A DNA stretch of 64,000 bases from Dugong dugon. Taxonomy: Eukaryota; Chordata; Mammalia; Sirenia; Dugongidae. The stretch lies in the NCBI GenBank assembly GCA_030035585.1, contig CM057464.1, positions 31,451,465 to 31,515,464 of the forward strand. Direction: 5' to 3'. Below the pieces are notes generated by a model. The model saw only the letters and a list, made by a program, of their open reading frames with translations, did no database searches and was not told the DNA's origin. This document shows, in pieces, positions 57,684-64,000 of this stretch. Position 1 is the first letter of the stretch; each line of letters opens with the position of its first letter. Both the position numbers and the translations under genes were made by a program.

Positions 57684-57842
57684 CCAAAAAAAAGAAAGAA
57701 AAGATCCTCTAAGGCCGAGAAGGGAGCATGTTGACATGTCGTGGGATTGTTAACCAATGTCATAAAACAATATGTGTACTGACTGTTTAATGAGAAAATA
57801 TTTGTTCTATAAACCTTCACCTAAAATACAATAAAAAAATTA
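57684..57842 (+). mobile_element. L1 copy F 3' UTR, right piece
   Basis: 'aaaagatcctctaaggccgag' followed by a tail module and 'caataaaaaaattaaaaaaag'. In copy C the homologous segment ('aaaggtcctccaaagtcaag') directly follows the spacer A-run, which shows that this piece completes copy F and that D interrupts it. Confidence 0.8.
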
Positions 57843-57973
57843 AAAAAAGAAACAAAAATGTTATTCTATTAGACTGGCTTTAAGTGAGTTTTTAATCTAT
57901 AAACATTTATTGACAGAAATTAAATGTATCAAGACATTAATGTGTCTTAGGGTTCTCTAGAAAATTGGAACAG

Positions 57974-58004
57974 TACTATATATATATATATGTGTATATA
58001 TATA
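57974..58004. repeat. (TA)n microsatellite
   Basis: 'actatatatatatatatgtg' and following AT repeats. Confidence 0.92.
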
Positions 58005-58165
58005 TCGAAACCCTGATGGCGTAGTGGTTAAATGCTACAGCTGCTAACCAAAATGTTGGCAATTCAAATCCACCAGGTGCTCCTTGGAAACACTATGTGG
58101 CAGTTCTACTCTGTCCTATAGAGTTACTATGAGTCAAAATCAACCCAACGGCAACAGGTTTTTTT
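58005..58165 (+). mobile_element. AfroSINE (plus)
   Basis: Nearly complete: head 'gaaaccctgatggcgtagtgg', 'agctgctaaccaaaatgttg', 'ccaccaggtgctccttggaa', tail 'cccaacggcaacagg'. The A-box-like and B-box-like (near 'ggcaattcaaatcc') pol III promoter regions are recognisable. Confidence 0.92.
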
Positions 58166-58205
58166 AATATGTGTATATATATATGTATATATACACACAC
58201 ACACA
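58166..58205. repeat. TA/CA microsatellite between inverted AfroSINEs
   Basis: 'atgtgtatatatatatgta' and 'acacacacacacaaaaaa' form the loop between the 58005 and 58206 copies. Confidence 0.9.
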
Positions 58206-58363
58206 AAAAAGAACACCGCTCTTGAGTCAATTCTAACTCATAGAAACGCTACAGGACAGAGTAGGACATCCCCATAGGGTTTCCAAGGAGCTACTGGTGG
58301 ATTCGAACTGCCAACCTTTTGGTTAGCAGCCAAATGCTTAACCACTGCACCACCAAGGCTCCA
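58206..58363 (-). mobile_element. AfroSINE (minus)
   Basis: 'cttgagtcaattctaactc', 'gacagagtaggacatcccc', 'aaggagctactggtggattc', head 'ttaaccactgcaccaccaagg'. Inverted relative to the copy at 58005. Confidence 0.92.
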
Positions 58364-58367
58364 TAAA

Positions 58368-58426
58368 CCAAATCAAACCAAGCCCATTGCCGTCGAGTTG
58401 ATTCCAACTCATAGCAACCCTATAGT
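58368..58426 (-). mobile_element. AfroSINE tail fragment (minus)
   Basis: 'aaaccaagcccattgccgtc', 'gagttgattccaactcatag', 'caaccctatag' and then an abrupt switch to a plus-strand AfroSINE. Only the 3' part is present. Confidence 0.85.
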
Positions 58427-58568
58427 GACACAGTGGTTGAGAGCTCAGCTGCTAATCAAAAGGTCAGCAGTTCGAATCCACCAGCTGCTCCTTGGAAACC
58501 CTATGGGGCAGTTCTACTCTGTCCTGTAGGGTCGCTATGAGTCGGAGTTGACTTGACAGCAATGGAGG
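58427..58568 (+). mobile_element. AfroSINE (plus), abutting an inverted fragment
   Basis: 'gacacagtggttgagagctc', 'ctaatcaaaaggtcagcag', 'tgctccttggaaaccctatg', tail 'gagttgacttgacagcaatgg'. Lacks the first head bases, so a head-side inversion junction is likely. Confidence 0.9.
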
Positions 58569-58569
58569 G

Positions 58570-58574
58570 CTCTT

Positions 58575-58616
<42 letters not shown>

Positions 58617-58620
58617 CATA
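58570..58620. repeat. (TC)n(TA)n microsatellite
   Basis: About 30 bases of TC repeats followed by about 20 of TA. Confidence 0.95.
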
Positions 58621-59118
58621 TGTCTTAGTCATCTAGTGCTGCTTTAACAGAAATACCACAAGTAGATGGCTTTAACAAAGAGAAATTTATTCTCTCATAG
58701 TCTAGTAGGCTGCAAGTCCAAATTCAGGGCATCAGCTCCAGGGGAAGGCTTTCTCTGTCAGCTCTGGAGGAAAGTCCTTGTCGTCAATCTTCCCCTGGAC
58801 TAGGAGCTTCTCCACACAGGAACCCCAGGCAAAGGATGTACTCTGCTCCTGGCACTGTTTTCTTGGTGTTCTGAGGTTCCCACGTCTCTCTGCTTGCTTC
58901 TTTTATATCTCAAAAGAGATTGGCTTAAGACACTCTAATCTTGTAGATTTCATCAATATAGCTGCCGATAATCCATTTTATTACATCATAGTGACAGGAT
59001 TTACAACACATAGGGAAAGCACTTCAGATTACAAAATGGTAGATAATTGTTCAGTACTGGAAATCATGACCTAGCCAAGTTGACAGATATTTTGGGGGGA
59101 CACAATTCAATCCATGAC
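58621..59118 (-). mobile_element. Solo LTR, MaLR/MLT1-like, sister of 2723-3188
   Basis: Starts TGTCTTAGTCATC and ends ATTCAATCCATGAC. Most of its length reads like the LTR at 2723: 'aagagaaatttattctc', 'ggggaaggctttctctgtca', 'gctcctggcactg', 'aaaagagattggcttaagac'. This copy keeps a ~30-bp segment ('aggctgcaagtccaaattc') missing from the other. It inserted in a microsatellite, so the target duplication cannot be read. Confidence 0.82.
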
Positions 59119-59205
59119 TATATATATATACGTGTGTGTGTGTGTGTATACATATATATACATATGTATATATATATATATATGTACACACACACATGTA
59201 TATGC
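59119..59205. repeat. TA/CG-TG microsatellite
   Basis: Alternating TA, TG and CA units ('tatacgtgtgtgtgtgtgt', 'acatatgtatatatatata'). Confidence 0.93.
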
Positions 59206-59545
59206 AGAGAGAGTGAGAGTGAGTGATTTGAGGAATTGGCTCATGAAATTGTGGGGACTGACAATTCTAAAATCCATAGGTCAGGAGCTGGGGGAGAGAG
59301 AGAGGAATTCTGGCAGGATGTCTATTTATACTCTGGATACAGAATCCTCCCTGGTGAAACCTCTAGTTTTGCTCTTAAGGCCTTCAATTAAATGGATGAG
59401 GCCTACCCACATTATGAAGCATACTCTGCTTACTTAAGGCCAATTGATTTAAATGCTAATCACATGTAAATACTTCACCTCAATATCTAGACTAGTGTTT
59501 GACCAAACGACTGGGCACTATAGCCTAGCCAAGTTGACAAAGACT

Positions 59546-59836
59546 TTCAAAGACTGGGTGAATATATTATAAATAGGGGAAAGCCACCTTGAGTTTAAAA
59601 TTTTATACACTATGAACCACAGCCATGAAGAGACAATCACTAAACTCAGTGTCAAAACACCAAGCACTGAGTCCCGTCTCTGTCAGCAGTGAGCTCTGTG
59701 AACTCTTAGTAAGTAATGTGTCTGGACTTATTTTCCATATCATTAAAATTCCAAATTCCACGTCAGTGAACTTTAGAGTTGAGATGAATCTGCATGGCTA
59801 GTCAATCCTCTTGGTTGAAGAAGGCTCATATCCCAT
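59546..59836. other. Unassigned intergenic DNA
   Basis: No gene or repeat recognised. Confidence 0.4.
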
Positions 59837-59937
59837 TGTTGAGTAAATTCCAACTTATAGTGACCCTATAGGAGAGAGTAGAACTGTCCCATAAGGCATC
59901 TGAGCACATTAACTGTCTGCACCACCCAGGGACTCTC
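59837..59937 (-). mobile_element. AfroSINE, internally deleted (minus)
   Basis: 'gagtaaattccaacttatag', 'gagagagtagaactgtccc', then directly 'ttaactgtctgcaccaccc'. The central part of the SINE is missing. Confidence 0.8.
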
Positions 59938-60360
59938 TTCCTCTCCAAGATACTATAAAAATTCACCTTTCAATTACCTTGTCTTGCAATACTGCAAGTG
60001 GCTATTAGATGTTAACAGGAAGGAAATAGAAGCAAGAGGGCACAGTTCTTTTCCAGCAATGTTATTGGAAGTCTAAGTCTGATATGTGGCAGGTCTCCAC
60101 ATGTTTTCCTCCTCTGTTGATAGCTGAGAATCCTTTGGCCATGGTATAGGAGAAACACTCAGCAGAGGTAGGGCTCCTGAGGACTGGATGGCATGGTGAT
60201 CTCAAGCTCTTACAAGTAAACTTAATATATGCTTGTGTTTGTTTTTTGTTTTTAATTTCCGGGAGGCATGGAATTTTGAGACCAAGTATTGGCTGGATCC
60301 TGAACTAGATTTAGAGCAATAAAAAGGCCATCAGTAGCAATAAGTGCAATTTTTTGGGGA
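59938..60360. other. Unassigned intergenic DNA
   Basis: No gene or repeat recognised. Confidence 0.4.
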
Positions 60361-61507
60361 GTGTTTATTTTATTGTACTTCAGATGAAGGCTTACAGAAC
60401 AAACTAGCTTCTCATTAAACAATTAGTACACATATTGTTTTGTGACATTGGTTGCCAACCCCACAACACGTCAACATTCTTCCCTTTCTTGACCTTAGGT
60501 TCCCTATTACCAGCTTTCCTGTCCCCTCCTGCCTTCTCATCCTTGCCTCTGGCTGGTGTGCCCATTTAGTCTCATTTTGCTGTTGAATGTCTTCTTTGGC
60601 GAAGTGTCTGTTCATATCCTTTTCCCATTTTTTAATTGGATTATTTGTCTTTTTGTTGTAGAAGTGCAGGATTTTCCTGTAGATTTTAGATTTACATTCA
60701 GTGTAATTATTGATAGGTGTGAGTTTATTGCTGTCATTTTGTAGTGCTTTTTTTTGTGGTGCTGACATTTTCTTTGTTCCTCTTACTCTCCTGTGCTGAA
60801 TTCCGTTTGTGGATTTTTTTTTTTTTTTTTTTCATTTCTTTTGTTTTTGTAGGTTTTGTTTTTATGGAGACTTTATTTTTTTCTTCTTTATTTTGATGAG
60901 TAGGTTTGTTAAATTTCTTTGTGGTTACCTTGAAATTTACCCTTATCTTCCTAGGTTTGAACCAGTCTATTACTACTTGGTATCACCATGCCTTCCTCTC
61001 CATTAGAAGATTCTGTACCTACACCATTTATTCCCTCTTTTATTGTTTGAATGTTGCTGTCATTTACAGATTAACCTCTCTGGTTCCCTGTTGTAATTCT
61101 GCTGGTTTTGGATAGACATTGAGATTTCATTTCCTAGATTGGTATATCTGGCTAGTACAATCCTGTGTCCTAGATTCAGCCTGTGGTCTGACGTTGTTTG
61201 TACTCAGACCAAAGTACTCCCTTTGATAACATAAGTTTGGTTTGGTTTTTACATATTCCCTCAATTTCTGTTTATCTGGAAATGTACTCATTTCACCATC
61301 ATATTTGAATAAGAATTTTGCAGGATATGTTATTCTTGGCTGGCAATTTTTTTCTTTTAGGGTTTTATATGTGTCATCCTATTACCTTCTTGCCTGCATG
61401 GTTTCTGCCAGATAATCCGAGGTTAGTCTTGTTTTTTCTCCTCTGTATGTGACTTCATTTTTCTCGAGCTGCTCTCAGGATTCTTTGTCTTTGGTTTTAG
61501 CTAATGT
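60361..61507 (-). mobile_element. L1 copy E: truncated and twice internally deleted
   Basis: Read right to left: the end of ORF1 (from 61507), spacer, only the first ~45 bases of ORF2, a short ORF2 stretch encoding [20 protein letters not shown] (within 60415-60768), then a jump into the distal 3' UTR and one tail module at 60366-60480. Relative to copy D roughly 3.1 kb and 1.3 kb are missing. It has only one tail module. Confidence 0.82.
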
Positions 61508-61560
61508 GAAGAGCTACGTCTGCTAACCAAAAAAGGTTGGCAGTTCAAATCCACCAATAG
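61508..61560 (+). mobile_element. AfroSINE fragment (plus)
   Basis: 'gaagagctacgtctgctaacc' and 'ggttggcagttcaaatccac' only, directly at the 5' truncation point of L1 copy E. Confidence 0.75.
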
Positions 61561-61780
61561 TGTTAAGATGGTTGCTTTTGAGTAGTGTCATTATTAAAAT
61601 AATTTATCAGTAGGATATATATGTACATAGTAGAAATTTATGCATACTAATATTTTCCCTTAAGAAAAATGAAGGCAGTAAATTCCAGAAAATGCAATTT
61701 CACTCTTAGTAATCTACCTGTCAAAAGAGGGTGGATTATTTAACATGCAGGCTAAACTGACATAATTAAAACCGGACCAA
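61561..61780. other. Unassigned DNA
   Basis: No gene or repeat recognised. Confidence 0.4.
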
Positions 61781-61782
61781 AC

Positions 61783-61975
61783 CAGTTGTCATTGAATCTA
61801 TTCCAACTCATGGAGACCCCAAGTGTGCAGAGTAGAACCAGACTCCATAAGGATTGAAAGGCTGTGACCTTTCAGAAGCAGATTGCCAGGCCTGTCTTCT
61901 GAGGAGCCTCTGGGTGAGTTTGAACTGCTAACATTTCAATTAGTAGTCTAGTGCTTAACTGTGCCACTCAGAAAC
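61783..61975 (-). mobile_element. AfroSINE variant (minus)
   Basis: 'gaatctattccaactcatgg', 'agtgtgcagagtagaacc', 'cagaagcagattgccaggcc', 'tcttctgaggagcctctggg'. Same middle variant as the outer copy at 9935. Confidence 0.85.
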
Positions 61976-62411
61976 TCTGAACATATTTAAGAGACTCCCA
62001 AATATAAGGGCTTTAATGAGATAGGAGTTTATTTTTCTCTGAATTAACCGGCTGGAGGTGAGAGGTTTAGGACTGGTGGAGGATCTTCTGACCAGTAGAA
62101 AGGGGAAAGGACCTTTTAAAGAGCCATCCTGTCACATACTCTCATGGCCAGAACCTGGTCACATGGCACTCCAAACTGTAAGGAAAGCTAAGAAATATAG
62201 TCCCTATCTGAGAAGCTATGCATTCAGCTAAACCTAAGAAATTCACTCATTAAATAGAGGAAAAAGGAAATTGGTAGACATCTAGAATTCTCTGCCACAT
62301 AGACACTCAATTGATTTTTATTGGATAAATGAATTTGTTAAAAAACCACAGCAGTAATATTGTGTGGAATCTCAATTGAATCAGTATAATTTCTGTAAGA
62401 TAATATTACAC
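61976..62411. other. Unassigned DNA
   Basis: No confident repeat or gene. 'ggctggaggtgagaggttt' near 62050 is repeat-like but cannot be named. Confidence 0.35.
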
Positions 62412-64000
62412 ACTTTTTAAAAAATTTTATTGGCTTTAAGTGAAAGTTTATAATTCAAGTCAGTTTCTCATACAAAAATTTATATACACATTGCTACGTG
62501 ACCCTAGTTTTAGTTGCTATACTGAAACATACTCCTCCTTTCCACGCCCAATTTTCCGTGCCCGTTTAACCAGCTCCTGACCCTCTCTGCCTTCTCATCT
62601 TGCCCCCAGACAGGAGCTGCCCATTTAGTCTCATGTATCAACTTGAGCTAAGAAGCACACTCCTTATGAGTATCACTTTATGTCCCATAGTCCAGTCTAA
62701 TCTTTGTCTAAAGAGTTGGCCTTGGGAATGGTTTCAGCTCTGGGCCAACAGATAGTCTGGGGCCATGACTTCTGGGGTCCCTCCAGTCTCAAACCATTAA
62801 GTCTGGTCTTTTTACCAGAATTTGAGTTCTGCCTGCCATTTTTCTCCTGTTCTGTCAGGGACTCTCTTTTGTGTTTCCTGTCAGGGCGGTCATTGGTAGT
62901 AGCCGGCCACCATCTAGTTCTTCTGGTCTCAGGCTGATGGGGTCTCTGGTTTATGTGGCCCTTTCTGTCTCTTCAGCTAATATTTTCCTTGTGTCTTTGT
63001 GTTCTTCATTCTCCTTTGCGGGTAGGGACGAATTGATGCACTTAGATGGCTTCTCACTAGCTTTAAAGACCCTAGATGCCACTCAACAAAATGGGATGCA
63101 GAACATTTTCTTGGTAAACTTTGTTATGCCAATTGACCTAGATGTTCCATGAAACCATGGTGCCAAGACCCCCACCCCTGCTACTCTGTCCCTAAAAGTG
63201 ATTGGTTGTATTCAGGAAACTTCTTAGCTTTTGGTTTAGTCCTTTTGTGCTGACTTCCCCTGTAGTGTGTTGTCCTTCCCTTCACCTAAGATAATTCTTG
63301 TCTACTATCTAGTTGGTGAATAACCATCCCCTTCCCTCCCCACACTCATAACCATCAAAGAATGTTTTCTTCTGTGTTTAAACCTTTTCTTGAGTTCTTA
63401 TAATAGTTGTCTTATACAATATTTGTCTTTTTGCGACTGACTAAATTCACTCAGCATAATGCCTTCCAGATTCCTCAACATTATAAGATGTTTCATGGAT
63501 TCATTGTTGTTCTTTATTGTTGTGTACTATTCCACTGTCTGATACCAAAATATGTTTATCCATTAGTCCATCGATGGGCAGGTTGTTTCCATGTTTTGCT
63601 ATCATGAACAGTGCTGCAGTGAACATGGGTGTGCATATGTCTATTCGTGTGCTGGTTCTTATTTCTCTAGGATATATTCCAAGTAGTGGGATAGCTGGAT
63701 CGCATGGTACTTCTATTTCTAGCTTTTTAAGGAAGTGATAAATCAATTTCTAAAGTGGCTGTACCATTTTACATTCCCACAAACAGTGTATAAGTATTCC
63801 GGTCTCTCTGCAACCTCTCTAACATTTATTATTTGGTGACTTTTGGATTAATGCTAGCCTTGATGTGGTGAGATGTTATCTCATTGTAGTTTTGATCTGC
63901 ATTTCTCGAATGGCTAATGATCGTGAGCATTTCTCCATGTGTCTGTTAGACACCTGAATGTCTTCTTTGGTGAAGAGCCTATTCATATCCTTTACCCATT
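62412..64000 (-). mobile_element. L1 copy H (older subfamily), continuing past the window
   Basis: Minus-strand L1: single-tail 3' UTR at 62412-63300, then the ORF2 end. The stretch 63501-63746 encodes LGIYPREIRTSTRIDICTPMF and FLKKLEIEVPCDPAIP; further right the complement reads as the ORF2 region with EDIQV and the 'atgagaaatgc'-like part. The copy is cut by the window end. Frameshifts are visible, so it is a relic. It is related to copy G in its 3' UTR. Confidence 0.85.

Larger units (their letters stand above)
57943..59545 (-). mobile_element. ERVL-type LTR (outer) split by several insertions
   Basis: The left part 'tgtcttagggttctctagaa' and the right part 'gaggaattggctcatgaaat', 'cttaaggccttcaattaaat', 'catagcctagccaagttgac' together have the layout of a common mammalian LTR read backwards. 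Between them lie AfroSINEs, a MaLR-like LTR and microsatellites. Family (MLT2-like?) and exact ends are uncertain. Confidence 0.5.

Noticed and set aside
58005..58080. tRNA gene
   Set aside because: The tRNA-like head with A- and B-box-like sequence belongs to an AfroSINE and is followed by the SINE body and tail. No standalone tRNA fold or terminator.

Overview
This window is mammalian nuclear DNA with no recognisable host protein-coding gene. Its repeats point to an afrotherian, most likely an elephant. At least 27 tRNA-derived AfroSINE copies or fragments are visible, with the 'aggtgccatcgagtc...tagggtttccaagg' type of sequence. There are RTE-class LINEs whose 3' tails (gttgttgtt on the opposite strand) match those SINEs, and a lineage-specific L1 with a very long 3' UTR. 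The species assignment is inference from repeat recognition; no search was possible.

Layout. 1-13 kb: RTE, AfroSINE, L2, MIR and MER5 relics, a solo MaLR-like LTR with a 5-bp target duplication (2723-3188), an old L1 split by an RTE (5.5-6.7 kb), and a 277-bp Tigger-type DNA transposon (8946-9222). 13.0-17.6 kb: L1 copy A (minus). 18-21 kb: old L1 relic with an LTR-like insertion and inverted AfroSINEs. 21.2-23.5 kb: longest stretch without recognisable repeats. 23.5-31 kb: a decayed old L1 carrying two AfroSINEs and an RTE that is itself split by an LTR-like element. 31-32.7 kb: L1 3' end G, two AfroSINEs and a hAT-like element. 33.3-37.9 kb: L1 copy B (minus). 38-42 kb: RTE-derived non-autonomous element, AfroSINEs, MIR and a GT repeat. 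42.1-46.9 kb: L1 copy C (plus). 47-49.6 kb: AfroSINE/MIR, then mostly unassigned DNA. 49.6-57.8 kb: L1 copy F (3' end only), interrupted in its 3' UTR by the nearly complete L1 copy D (plus). 57.9-59.5 kb: a dense nest of LTRs, AfroSINEs and microsatellites. 60.4-61.5 kb: rearranged L1 copy E. 62.4 kb to the end: old L1 copy H, running off the window.

The main point of interest is the L1 group. Copies A and B keep the 5' UTR, ORF1 and 3' UTR and have different target-site duplications, yet lack the same ~3.5 kb of ORF2 at the same junction. This is the pattern expected of a non-autonomous, ORF1-retaining (HAL1-like) L1 lineage that must borrow reverse transcriptase. Copies C and E carry other ORF2 deletions; among the copies examined here only D retains the RT domain, and it is broken by frameshifts and stops. 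A and B also share a 388-bp identical tract inside otherwise 6-9% divergent sequence (eye estimate), suggesting gene conversion or a mosaic source. The younger copies share a duplicated 3' tail. All L1 ORFs seen are broken, so nothing here looks autonomously mobile.
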